Source of the DNA: JACRCT01 sp036504155
GTDB lineage: Bacteria; Myxococcota; Myxococcia; Myxococcales; UBA5297
Assembly: GCA_036504155.1 (NCBI GenBank)
Contig: DASXVQ010000122.1
Location: forward strand, 1 to 64,000
Reading direction: 5' to 3'
Length of the DNA: 64,000 nt
This document shows positions 33,734 through 42,498 of the stretch, in pieces (positions within the stretch are counted from its first letter, which is position 1; every line of letters begins with the position of its first letter). Made by a program: the position numbers and the translations under genes. Below the pieces are notes generated by a model. It searched no databases and had not been told where the DNA came from. It saw nothing but the letters and a program-made list of their open reading frames with translations.

Positions 33734-36064
33734 ATGCTCGCACTCGCTGCGCTGGTCGCGCTGACCTCGCTCGCCGCCGGGCCCGACGCCTGCGCAGGCA
33801 AGGGGCCGGGCGCGCACGCCCCGCTGGCGCCGGTCGCCTCCAGGGCCTGGGACAAGAAGACTCCGCCGGCGAGGCTCGACCGGGTGGCGAAGCGCTTCGC
33901 CCTGTCCAAGGCGGAGCTGGACGGGCTGGCCGCCCACGGCTTCGTGGTGCCGGCGCGGCTGCGCTACCCGAGCTACGCCTGGGCGCTCCACGAGGTCTAC
34001 CAGTCGCAGCTGCCGCTCTACGTCTCGGTCGACGCCATCCTCCACGCGGTCTTCGCGACCAACGACCAGGCGATTGCCGCGCTGGAGCGCGAGCGCCTCG
34101 CGCCCCTGACCGCGTCCGTGCTGGCGACGATGCAGAAGGCGCTCGCCAAGGATCCCAAGCGCTATCCGTCCGAAGTCGCGGGCGATCTCGACGTGTACCT
34201 CTCGGTCGCGCGGCAGCTGCTCGAGGCGCCGGCCGACGCCAAGCCGGGCGAGCAGGTGGCCTCGCTGGTGAAGAAGGCGGCCGACGCCGCGGCGATGGAC
34301 ACCGTGGAGCTGTTCGGCCGCAGCCGGACCATCGACTTCACGCAGCTGGCGCCCCGCGGGCACTACGCCGGCGACGAGAGGCTGGAGCGGTACTTCCGCG
34401 CGGCGATGTGGCTCGCTCGCCTGGAGTTCAACCTCGTCTCGCGCTCCTGCCGCAGCTCGCAGCCGGGCAGCGTGGTGGATGCCGCCGAGACGCCGCGCGA
34501 GGCGGTCGATGCGCTGGCGCTGGCGGACCTGGCGGAGCGCTCGGGCGCGATGAAAGACCTCGAGCTCCTCGACGAGGCCTGGTCGACGTTGGCGGGGCGG
34601 CGCGAGGACGTGTCGCTGAAGGACCTGCTCGCGCTGCGCAAGAAGGCGGGCATCCAGGGCTTCGAGATCCCCAAGACGGCCGAGGTGCTGCGCGCGGCCA
34701 TCGGGACGGGATTCAAGCGGACGCTGCGGACGCACTACATGCCGGAAGGCACGACGGAGCTGCCGGCGATCGCGACGATGTTCGGCCCGCGCATCGTCGC
34801 GGACGCCACCGCCCTGATGCCGCTGCTCGAGCCGGCGACGTCCGGCCGGTACATGGCCGGGGCGCCGGACGTGGCCTACGCGCTGGGCCACGACCGAGCG
34901 CTCGCGCACCTGGACAAGGAGCTGAAGAAGTTCCCGGAGCTGCGCCAGCAGCTGGACGTGGCGAGGGCAGGGCTCGCGAAGGCGCCGGCGGGCCCCAGCC
35001 TGTACGCGGCCTGGCTCGCGGCGATCCGCGCTATCGCCGCCACGCCGAAGGGCGAACAGCCGTCGTTCGCCAAGTCGGAGGCCTTCGCGGACCTGCGGGT
35101 CGGGTCGACGGTCGCGGCGTTCGGACAGCTTCGCCACAACTACGTGCTGATGGCCGGCCAGGCCTACGACCAGGGCGGCTGCGAGATCCCGGATGGCTAT
35201 GTCGATCCGGCGGTCGCGACCTACGAGGCGCTGGCGGAGTACGCCGAGGTCGGCCTCAAGGCCTTCCGGAGAATCGACCCCAGCGGCGTGAGCGGAGCCG
35301 AGAAGCAATTCCGGGCGCTGGCGAAGGTGCTGCAGAAGCTGGAGGCCATCTCGGTGGAGGAGCTGGCAGGCAGGCCGCTCTCGCCCGACCACCTTCGCTG
35401 GCTCAACGACGTCATCGAGATGAGCCCGGGGAGTACCGGCGCCGAGCCGCGCTACAGCGGCTGGTACTTCAACCTGTTCCCGTCGCCGCTGATCGCGCTC
35501 GACCGTGCGGACTTCATCGCGGACTTCCAGACCTCGGGCTGGCTGGGGATGGTCAGCTACGCCGGGGTCGAGGGCGTGCGGATGGGCGTCTTCGTGATCG
35601 ACACCGGAGGCAAGCCGCGCGTCGTCGTCGGCCCGGTGACGCGGTCGTTCTGGCACCAGGGGCTGCTGGCGCGGCGGCTCAACGACGAGACGGCGCGGGA
35701 GCTGACGGATGAGCAGCGGCTGGAGCCGTGGGCCAAGAGCTACGCGGTGGCGGCGACGTCGCAGGTGCCGGCGCTGAAGCTCAGCTGGTCGCCGGGGGAA
35801 GGGGACCCGCGCGTCGAGGAGGTGGCGGTGGCAGGGAAGGGCGAGCCGGTCGAGGTCACCCTCGAGCTGATGGACCACCACCGGGTGGCCTTCGCCAGCC
35901 AGACGCGCATGGTCGGGGCCGAGGAGGTGAGGTTCCGGTTCGAGCTGGGAGAGCCGGAGGCGTCGCCGGCCATCGAGATGATCCACGTGCACAGCGGGGC
36001 GTTCGACGAGTGGGTGGATGCGGCGTGGTCGGGGGCGTACGGGGTGTTCGGCGGGATGGAGTGA
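33734..36064 (+). CDS. DUF3160 domain exported protein
   Basis: A 776-residue protein with an N-terminal signal peptide (LALAALVALTSLAAG, cleavage near residue 15-20). DUF3160 occupies most of the chain: an early conserved region YQSQLPLYVSVDAILHAVFATND (about 90-115), several helical segments, YMPEGTTELPAIATMFGPRI, FGQLRHNYVLMAGQAYDQGG, and the late GMVSYAGVEGVRMGVFVIDT and DEWVDAAWSGAYGVFGG. DUF3160 proteins occur in Myxococcota, Planctomycetes and some cyanobacteria; their function is unknown. It is divergent from the permease gene (129 bp). The ATG has no strong Shine-Dalgarno. Confidence 0.85.
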   Translation: MLALAALVALTSLAAGPDACAGKGPGAHAPLAPVASRAWDKKTPPARLDRVAKRFALSKAELDGLAAHGFVVPARLRYPSYAWALHEVYQSQLPLYVSVDAILHAVFATNDQAIAALERERLAPLTASVLATMQKALAKDPKRYPSEVAGDLDVYLSVARQLLEAPADAKPGEQVASLVKKAADAAAMDTVELFGRSRTIDFTQLAPRGHYAGDERLERYFRAAMWLARLEFNLVSRSCRSSQPGSVVDAAETPREAVDALALADLAERSGAMKDLELLDEAWSTLAGRREDVSLKDLLALRKKAGIQGFEIPKTAEVLRAAIGTGFKRTLRTHYMPEGTTELPAIATMFGPRIVADATALMPLLEPATSGRYMAGAPDVAYALGHDRALAHLDKELKKFPELRQQLDVARAGLAKAPAGPSLYAAWLAAIRAIAATPKGEQPSFAKSEAFADLRVGSTVAAFGQLRHNYVLMAGQAYDQGGCEIPDGYVDPAVATYEALAEYAEVGLKAFRRIDPSGVSGAEKQFRALAKVLQKLEAISVEELAGRPLSPDHLRWLNDVIEMSPGSTGAEPRYSGWYFNLFPSPLIALDRADFIADFQTSGWLGMVSYAGVEGVRMGVFVIDTGGKPRVVVGPVTRSFWHQGLLARRLNDETARELTDEQRLEPWAKSYAVAATSQVPALKLSWSPGEGDPRVEEVAVAGKGEPVEVTLELMDHHRVAFASQTRMVGAEEVRFRFELGEPEASPAIEMIHVHSGAFDEWVDAAWSGAYGVFGGME

Positions 36065-36155
36065 GCCCCGGCCGCGGCGCGACAGGCTCGGCCTCGCGTG
36101 ATAGGCCAAGTGCCCGAGGAGATACCGGGTTCCGGGTTTCCCGAGGTTTCGCGCC

Positions 36156-39100
36156 ATGAGCCCCGCCCCTCTGCTCACCCAGGCCCTCGACCGCTGGGAG
36201 TCGGCCCCGTCGCCGGACCGCGCGGCCGAGCTTCTCCAGGCGGCCGAGGCGGCACTCGCTTCGGGCGGGGTCGCACCGGCCATCTGGCACCGCTGGCTCG
36301 ACGCGACCCGCAAGCGTGACCACCTCCTCGCCCTCCCGGACCGCGAGACGCGGAGCCGGTGGGCCGACGCCGCGGTGCGCGTCGTCTCCAGCTCCGACTA
36401 TGACCTCGCCCGGATGCTCGCCCAGCGCGTGGCGTCACACCCGGACAGGACCCTCTTCGTCTCCGGCCCCGGCCCCGGGGCGCCGCGGTGGAGCTACGCC
36501 CAGATCGCGCGCCGCACCGACGCCATCGCCGCCGCGCTCCTGCGCCTGGAGGCCGAGCCCGTCGTCGCGATCGTCTCCGAGAACGGGCTCGACTCGGCCT
36601 GCGTCGACCTCGCCTGCCTGCTCCACGGCGTGGTCGTCGCGCCTCTCTCGCCGCACCTGACCGCCGCGGAGCTCGCGGCGGCCTTCGGCGCGCTCGGGGT
36701 GAACCTGGTCTTCGCCGCGGCGGAGGAGACCGTCCGGCGGCTGCGGGAGATCGCCGGGCGCGTGGCGCGGCCGTTCCGCATCGTCCTGCTGGACGACGCC
36801 GCCGAGCACGCCGGCGAGGGGGACCTGGTCCTCGGAGAGGCGCTCGCGGGCCAGGACGAGGCGGCGGTCGCTGCCGCCCTGGAGCGCGCTCCGCGCCGCG
36901 CCCTGGCCGAGACCTGCACGGTCCTCTTCACCTCGGGCAGCACCGGCGGCCAGAAGGGCGTCTGCTTCTCGATGGAGAACCTGGTGACGAAGCGCTTCGC
37001 GCGCGCCGCGGCGCTGCCCTTCGTCGGCGAGGAGGAGGTCCTCCTCTGCTACCTGCCGCTGTACCACACGTTCGGGCGCTTCCTGGAGATGCTGGGGACG
37101 CTCTTCTGGGGCGGCACGTACGTCTTCGCCCAGAACCCTTCGCTCGACGGGCTCGCGGCCGGGCTCCGGGAGGTGGAGCCGACGGGCCTCATCTCCATCC
37201 CCATCCGCTGGGCCCAGCTCGAGGCCCGCGCCCGCGAGGCGGCGGGCGAGGCGGCGTCCCCGGAGGCCGCGCGGGACGCCCTGCGCAAGGTGGTCGGCGG
37301 CCGCCTGCGGTGGGGGCTCTCGGCGGCCGGCTACCTCGCCCCGCAGGTCTTCCGCTTCTTCCAGGGCCACGGGGTGGAGCTTTGCTCGGGCTTCGGCATG
37401 ACCGAGGCCACCGGCGGCATCACCATGACGCCGCCGGGGGAGTACGAGGAGGGCTCGGTCGGCCTGCCGCTCCCCGGGATCCGCGTGCGCCTGGGCGAGC
37501 AGGACGAGCTGGAGATCTCCGGGCCGTACGTCGGCGGCTACCTGGGCGAGGGCGCGCCCGCGCCGGGCGAGGAGCGCTGGGTCAAGACGGGCGACGTCTT
37601 CCGCCGCCGCGAGAGCGGTCACCTGGAGATCGTCGACCGGGTCAAGGACATCTACAAGAACAGCCGCGGGCGGACCGTCGCGCCCCGGCGCGTGGAGCAG
37701 CGCTTCGAGGGCGTGCCGGGAGTCCTGCGCGTCTTCCTGGTGGGGGACGGGCGCGACGACAACGTCCTGCTCGTCGTGCCCGACGCGGACGATCCCGTCC
37801 TCTGCGGCAACGCGCAGGGCAATGCCGCCGGCGAGTACCTGCGCAGCATCGTCGCCGCCGCGAACCGCGACCTCGCGCCCTACGAGCGCGTGGTCGACTT
37901 CGCCGTCCTCTCCCGCGACTTCTCGCTGGAGTTCGGGGAGCTGACCCCCAAGGGCTCGTACCGCCGCAAGGCGATCGAGAAGGCCTTCACCTCCGTCATC
38001 GAGTCGCTCTACCGCAGCCGGGGAGCCGAGCTCTCGGACGGCGTCGTCACCGCGAGCGTCCCGCGGTGGATCTACCGGGACCTTGCCCTGCTCGAGGGCG
38101 ACCTGGCGCTCGAGGGCGGCCGGCTGGTCGACCGCCGCCGCGGGCGCAGCGCCGCCCTGGCGCCGCGGCCCGGGTCGGACGAGCTGCGCATCGGCAGCCT
38201 GACGTACCGCTGCCCGTCCCGCCGGGTGGACCTGGGGCTGCTCGCCCGCCAGCCCCTGCTCTGGGTCGGCAACGCCGAGCTCGCCGCGCTGCTCCCGCTC
38301 AAGGAGGGCTGGGACACGCCGCTGGGCGGCTCGTGCGCCGAGCTGCTCCTGCCGCCCCGCGCCGAGGTGCCGGAGGGCGAGCCGGCCTTGCCGCCCGAGC
38401 CCCTGCCGTCGCCGCAGCTGACCGCGCTGCACCGCCTCTCGCTCACCCTGCTCTTCGGCCCCGCGGACGCCGCCCTGGCCGCGGTGGCGCGCGCCGAGGT
38501 GCTGCTGCGGCAGGCCGACAAGCGGACCGCGGAGCTCTTGCGCCGGCGTCTGCAGGCGCTGGCGCGCCACCCCGACGAGCGCGTGCGCTGCGAGACCTAC
38601 CGCGTCCTGCTCCTGGACGACCCGCTGGTGGACACCGGGGAGATCCTGCCGGCGTTCCTGCGCTCCGGCCTGAGCTTCTTGTCGGAGGAGAGCGTGGCGG
38701 CGATCGCCCATGCCGACCTGGGCGAGGAGCGGCTGACGGCGCTGCGCCGCCGGCTCCACTCCTACCGCGAGGCGCTGGCCGCGCCCGTCCTGGCGGCGAC
38801 GCGCCAGACCCTCGGCGACATCCTGGAGCTGCTCGCGGGGTTCGCCCGACACCACCCGGAGGACCACGCCGCGGTGAGGGCGGAGCTCGCCTCCTGGGCG
38901 CTGCAGGGCACCGACGGCGAGCTCGCGCGGCGGGCGGAGACGCTGTTCGACGAGCTGGGGGCCTGGTTCCAGGAGACCTCGGCCGCGGCGGCCGTGCCAA
39001 TCCACCCCGGGGTGGCCCGGCGCAAGCTCTGCTTCCGCGACGGGCTGCCGGAGGAGGAGGAGCGCGCCCTCGAGGCGCTGCTCTTGGGCACCTCGTTCCT

Positions 39101-40808
39101 GCGCGAATCCATCGCCCTCGCCTTCGAGACCGACCCGCCCGACCTCGCCGACATCCCCGACGAGGGCATCTGGGTGACGCCGGTCCTCTCGCTGCACCGC
39201 TACCGCCTCTACCGCGTCTCGGTGCGCACCGCCGCGGGCGCGCACCACGACCTCCTGCTCACCGTCCGAAGCGACCTCGACTCGGCCGCCGTGCGCCTGA
39301 CGACGCTGCGGATGATCACGCTGGCCGGCCACCCGGGCGGGACGCTCGTCGTGCCGCGCGTCGGCGCCTGCCGGCCCGACCTGGGCGCGCTCTCGGTGGC
39401 CTGGGTCAACGAGCTGACGCTGGCCGAGCGCCTGCGCGACGCCGAGGTCCCGGGGCGGACGTGGTCGGGGGACGCCCCGTCCATCAAGGGGCTGGTGGTC
39501 CGGGCCCTGGAGGCCTTCTTCCGGGCCTGGGACGAGGGCGGCCGCGCGTTCGTCCCGGGCGCGGTGGCCCCGTCGAACGTCGCCGTCCCGGCCGAGGACT
39601 ACCGCGAGGGGGCCTGCCTGCTCTCGTTGTCGGGCTCGCGGCCGTACCGCGGCCCCCGCGACCTCGTGGAGCCGATGCTGCGCAACTTCTTCCGCGAGAC
39701 GGCGGCCCTCTCGCCGCGGCTGGGGCCCGTGCTGCGCCCCGGGTGGATCGTCGACGCCGCGTTCGAGGCGCTCGGGGAGGACGGGGCGCGCGCCTTCCTG
39801 GGAGAGCTGGGCGCGAGCTGGGGCCCGGTGGGCGGGGACGCCGCGGGGATGCTCCTGTGCGCGGTCGAGTCGGCCCTGGCCGTGGCGCCGGGCGGCCGCG
39901 TCCCCTTCGCCCTCGAGGCGGCGACCGCCAAGTTCGAGGCCTGGGAGGAGGCGCGGCCCGACTCGCCGCTCGCCGAGCGCGAGAGGACGGCCGAGGCGCT
40001 CCTGCGGCTCTACCGCGTGGACGCGCTGGGCCAGGAGGCGCGCTTCCGCCTCTGGCGGGCCACCGTCTTTGCGCGGTCGCGGCCGGGCGTGCTGCGCTCC
40101 TTCGACGAGCTCCTCGCGGCGATGAGGGCGCGCCCCGGCACCCGGCCCTCGCACCTCGTCGAGCTCGAGGGCCTCCACTCCGCGCTGGAGACCGACGAGG
40201 AGCGGCACGTCTTCACGCACCTCTTCTTCCCGGCGGCCCGCACCAGCCGGCCGGTGGAGGTGACGGTGGTCGGGGACGCCGTCAAGCACGTGGTCGTCGC
40301 CACCGAGCTGGTGGACCGCCAGGACGCGGCGTGGATCGTCCGGGAGCCGGTGGACGCGGCGGAGGTCGGCCGGCTCTACCGGCTGTTCGTCCGGGCGGGC
40401 CTGCCGCGCGCCTTCTCGCAAGAGCGGCGCTACCTCGTCATCCTCGACTCCGCGAGCCGGATTGCGGGGGGCGCCTCCTTCTCGCTGCTCGGGACGGACC
40501 TCGCCCAGCTCGACGGCCTGGTCATCACCCCGGCGCTGCGCGGCCGGGGGCTCTCCAGCGCCCTGGTCGACGACCTGTGCGCGCGGCTGGCGGCGTTGGG
40601 CGTCAAGTCGGTGCAGGCGCACTTCGCTTTCAGCCACATCCCGCTCTCGGGCTTCCGGCTGGACCGGCGGCATGGGGGCCTGGTCCGGGACCTCGTCCCG
40701 GCGGAGGGCGAGGCCTTCCTGCCGCGGAGGGCGGCGGCGGCTCCGGGCGACGAGCACGCCGGCCCACTCGACGCCGAGGCCCTGGCGAGGTCGCGCCAGC
40801 GGGCGTAG
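36156..40808 (+). CDS. acyl-CoA synthetase-like adenylating domain fused to a C-terminal GNAT domain (1550 aa)
   Basis: A 1550-residue multidomain protein. Residues about 85-620 form an ANL-type adenylating enzyme: TSGSTGGQKG (about 259-268), LPLYHTFGRF, GFGMTEATGG (about 412-421), VKTGDVFRRR and DRVKDIYKNSRGRTVAPRRVE, and the A10 lysine in LTPKGSYRRKA (near 599). This should activate a carboxylate as an acyl-AMP. The middle 800 residues have no sure match: helical, HEAT-like parts (about 750-960), then a region with PGAVAPSNVAV that faintly recalls kinase-like HxDxxxxN loops (about 1140). The last 140 residues contain a GNAT signature (LDGLVITPALRGRGLSSALV, about 1450-1469). No signal peptide or carrier domain. 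It may adenylate a substrate and acylate another, but this is inference. Confidence 0.82.
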   Translation: MSPAPLLTQALDRWESAPSPDRAAELLQAAEAALASGGVAPAIWHRWLDATRKRDHLLALPDRETRSRWADAAVRVVSSSDYDLARMLAQRVASHPDRTLFVSGPGPGAPRWSYAQIARRTDAIAAALLRLEAEPVVAIVSENGLDSACVDLACLLHGVVVAPLSPHLTAAELAAAFGALGVNLVFAAAEETVRRLREIAGRVARPFRIVLLDDAAEHAGEGDLVLGEALAGQDEAAVAAALERAPRRALAETCTVLFTSGSTGGQKGVCFSMENLVTKRFARAAALPFVGEEEVLLCYLPLYHTFGRFLEMLGTLFWGGTYVFAQNPSLDGLAAGLREVEPTGLISIPIRWAQLEARAREAAGEAASPEAARDALRKVVGGRLRWGLSAAGYLAPQVFRFFQGHGVELCSGFGMTEATGGITMTPPGEYEEGSVGLPLPGIRVRLGEQDELEISGPYVGGYLGEGAPAPGEERWVKTGDVFRRRESGHLEIVDRVKDIYKNSRGRTVAPRRVEQRFEGVPGVLRVFLVGDGRDDNVLLVVPDADDPVLCGNAQGNAAGEYLRSIVAAANRDLAPYERVVDFAVLSRDFSLEFGELTPKGSYRRKAIEKAFTSVIESLYRSRGAELSDGVVTASVPRWIYRDLALLEGDLALEGGRLVDRRRGRSAALAPRPGSDELRIGSLTYRCPSRRVDLGLLARQPLLWVGNAELAALLPLKEGWDTPLGGSCAELLLPPRAEVPEGEPALPPEPLPSPQLTALHRLSLTLLFGPADAALAAVARAEVLLRQADKRTAELLRRRLQALARHPDERVRCETYRVLLLDDPLVDTGEILPAFLRSGLSFLSEESVAAIAHADLGEERLTALRRRLHSYREALAAPVLAATRQTLGDILELLAGFARHHPEDHAAVRAELASWALQGTDGELARRAETLFDELGAWFQETSAAAAVPIHPGVARRKLCFRDGLPEEEERALEALLLGTSFLRESIALAFETDPPDLADIPDEGIWVTPVLSLHRYRLYRVSVRTAAGAHHDLLLTVRSDLDSAAVRLTTLRMITLAGHPGGTLVVPRVGACRPDLGALSVAWVNELTLAERLRDAEVPGRTWSGDAPSIKGLVVRALEAFFRAWDEGGRAFVPGAVAPSNVAVPAEDYREGACLLSLSGSRPYRGPRDLVEPMLRNFFRETAALSPRLGPVLRPGWIVDAAFEALGEDGARAFLGELGASWGPVGGDAAGMLLCAVESALAVAPGGRVPFALEAATAKFEAWEEARPDSPLAERERTAEALLRLYRVDALGQEARFRLWRATVFARSRPGVLRSFDELLAAMRARPGTRPSHLVELEGLHSALETDEERHVFTHLFFPAARTSRPVEVTVVGDAVKHVVVATELVDRQDAAWIVREPVDAAEVGRLYRLFVRAGLPRAFSQERRYLVILDSASRIAGGASFSLLGTDLAQLDGLVITPALRGRGLSSALVDDLCARLAALGVKSVQAHFAFSHIPLSGFRLDRRHGGLVRDLVPAEGEAFLPRRAAAAPGDEHAGPLDAEALARSRQRA

Positions 40809-41027
40809 GGCGGCCTGCCAAGGCAGGGCGGGCGGGTTGTGCCGTCGCCGATGAGCGCCCTCAAGTCGGAGGACGCAGGTGCCGGCGAGCCGCGATGGCT
40901 GCCCTCGGCGGAGGAGCCCTGGCCCTGCTCTCCGTGGAAGGGGTCGTGAGCCGGGACCTCGGGAGGTCGACATCCCCGGCGCCGGCAGAGTACGGTCCGC
41001 TCCAGCCCCCCACGCACGGGAGATTCG

Positions 41028-41096
41028 ATGCGGGCCTCACTGCTGGTCGCTCTCGCCATCGCCATCGCCTTCGCCATCGCCGCCGCGTGCCCATGA
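41028..41096 (+). CDS. orphan 22-codon ORF encoding a lipoprotein-type signal peptide
   Basis: ATG at 41028 opens a 22-codon frame, MRASLLVALAIAIAFAIAAA then CP, which is a textbook signal peptide ending in AAAC, then stops at a TGA that overlaps the ATG of the GH1 gene (ATGA). A single extra base or a -1 shift at TGC-CCA would join it in frame to GH1 (reading C-P-M-T-E). It is therefore either a leader for translational coupling or the detached signal of a once-secreted GH1 lipoprotein. The hydrophobic core is built on GCCATC hexanucleotide repeats. Confidence 0.45.
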   Translation: MRASLLVALAIAIAFAIAAACP

Positions 41097-42367
41097 CCGA
41101 GCCCGCCCGCGACTTCCCCGAGTCCTTCCTCTTCGGCGCCGCCACCGCCGCCTACCAGATCGAGGGCGGCATCGAGAACGACTGGACCGACTGGGAGCGC
41201 GCCGGGAAGACCAAGACGCCCTGCGGGCGCGCGGTGGATCACTGGAACCGGTTCGAGGAGGACTTCGACCTGCTCCAGGCCGCGGGGCTGAAGGCCTACC
41301 GCATGTCCGTCGAGTGGGCGCGCGTCGAGCCCGAGCCCGGGCGCTTCGACGACGCGGCGCTCGCCCAGTACCGCCGGATGCTCGAGTCGCTCTCGCGCCG
41401 CGGCATCCGGGCGATGGTCACCCTGCACCACTTCACGCACCCGCGCTGGTTCCACGCCCAGACGCCGTGGACCGGTCCCGGGAGCATCGACGCCTTCGCG
41501 CGCTTCACCCGCCGGGTCGCCGAGGAGCTCCAGGGGCGGGTCGGGTGGTGGTGCACCCTCAACGAGCCGATGGTCTTCCTGCTGGGCGGCTTCGTCGACG
41601 CGCAGATGCCGCCGGCGGTGAAGGACCTGAGGCTCTTCGCCGAGGCGGCGGCCAACCTGATGCGGGCCCACGTCGCCGCCCGCGCGGTGCTCGCCGAGGT
41701 GACGCCGGGCGTCCCGGTGGGCATCGCCCACAACGCCATCGCGCTGGCCCCGCTGCGCCGGGCCAGCCCCCTCGACCGCCTGGTCGCCCGCAGCTCGCAC
41801 GAGCTGTACAACCACGCCGTCCCGCACGCGCTCACCCGGGGCATCCTGAGGCTGGAGATGCCGATGATGCTCTCGCGCACCGTGCCCATCGACGGCGCCC
41901 GCGGCTCGCTCGACTTCCTGGGCGTCAACTACTACAGCCGCATCCACGTCGGCCTAAAGCTCGGCCCGCCCTGGGTGCAGGTGCGCTACGTGGACGTCGC
42001 CGCCCGCGGGCTCACCGACCTCGGCTGGGAGTACCACCCCGAGGGCTTCGCCACGCTGCTCTCGCAGATGAAGGACTACGGGGTGCCGCTCTACGTCACC
42101 GAGAACGGCCTGGCCGACGCCTCGGGCGAGCGGCGCAGCTGGTTCCTGTACGACCACCTCAAGGTCCTGCGCGACGCCCTCGGCTCCGGCGTGGACGTGC
42201 GCGGCTGGTTCCACTGGTCCTTGATGGACAACTTCGAGTGGCTCGAGGGGCTGGGCCCGCGCTTCGGCCTGTACCGGGTGGATCTGCAGACCCTGGCGCG
42301 GACGCCGACCCCGTCGGTCGCCTGGCTCAGGCGCGTCGCCGAGACCGGGGTGCTGGCGACCCCATGA
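41093..42367 (+). CDS. glycoside hydrolase family 1 (beta-glucosidase-like)
   Basis: A 424-residue GH1 (TIM-barrel) enzyme. The N-terminal signature FLFGAATAAYQIEGG is present (about residues 12-26). The acid/base Glu158 lies in TLNEPM and the nucleophile Glu337 in YVTENGLAD. Other family landmarks are RMSVEWARVEPEPGRFD (sugar-binding), LHHFTHPRWF and WSLMDNFEWLEG. It hydrolyses beta-linked glycosides; the exact sugar is unknown. The length (usual 440-470) suggests it is complete. As annotated it is cytosolic, but the upstream orphan signal ORF raises the possibility that a secreted form existed or exists. Confidence 0.93.
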   Translation: MTEPARDFPESFLFGAATAAYQIEGGIENDWTDWERAGKTKTPCGRAVDHWNRFEEDFDLLQAAGLKAYRMSVEWARVEPEPGRFDDAALAQYRRMLESLSRRGIRAMVTLHHFTHPRWFHAQTPWTGPGSIDAFARFTRRVAEELQGRVGWWCTLNEPMVFLLGGFVDAQMPPAVKDLRLFAEAAANLMRAHVAARAVLAEVTPGVPVGIAHNAIALAPLRRASPLDRLVARSSHELYNHAVPHALTRGILRLEMPMMLSRTVPIDGARGSLDFLGVNYYSRIHVGLKLGPPWVQVRYVDVAARGLTDLGWEYHPEGFATLLSQMKDYGVPLYVTENGLADASGERRSWFLYDHLKVLRDALGSGVDVRGWFHWSLMDNFEWLEGLGPRFGLYRVDLQTLARTPTPSVAWLRRVAETGVLATP

Positions 42368-42474
42368 CCTGGCTGCGGATCCCGCGGCCGGGCGGGGCGG
42401 TGTGGCGCGGCACGGCACGGCCGCACGAGGCGGAGGAGCCGCGCGCGGGCATCCGCGTGCGCTCCCCGGGGTGA
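42364..42474 (+). CDS. possible 36-residue ORF after GH1
   Basis: ATG overlaps the GH1 stop (ATGA) and opens a 36-codon frame with the sequence MTWLRIPRPGGAVWRGTARP and on to GIRVRSPG. The last segment (RGTARPHEAEEPRAGIRVRS) faintly recalls the end of an OB-fold such as NfeD. The four-base overlap and direction favour cotranslation, but the protein is too short for a firm call. Confidence 0.25.
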   Translation: MTWLRIPRPGGAVWRGTARPHEAEEPRAGIRVRSPG

Positions 42475-42498
42475 AGCGGCGAGTCGGCCCTCGCCTCG

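Noticed and set aside
40810..40826. Small hairpin CCTGCC-AA-GGCAGG after the ligase/GNAT gene
   Set aside because: Only six pairs with a two-base loop, which is too tight, and no T-tract; not called a terminator.
36435..40973. 1512-codon open frame on the minus strand opposite the ligase/GNAT gene
   Set aside because: Composition is dominated by Arg, Ala, Gly, Gln and Val with no motif. It is the antisense shadow of a strongly GC-biased gene; the plus strand has complete catalytic motifs.
41058..41080. GCCATC hexanucleotide repeats as an explanation for the GH1 frame break
   Set aside because: Six-base slippage would keep the frame, so it cannot explain the shift between the signal ORF and GH1.
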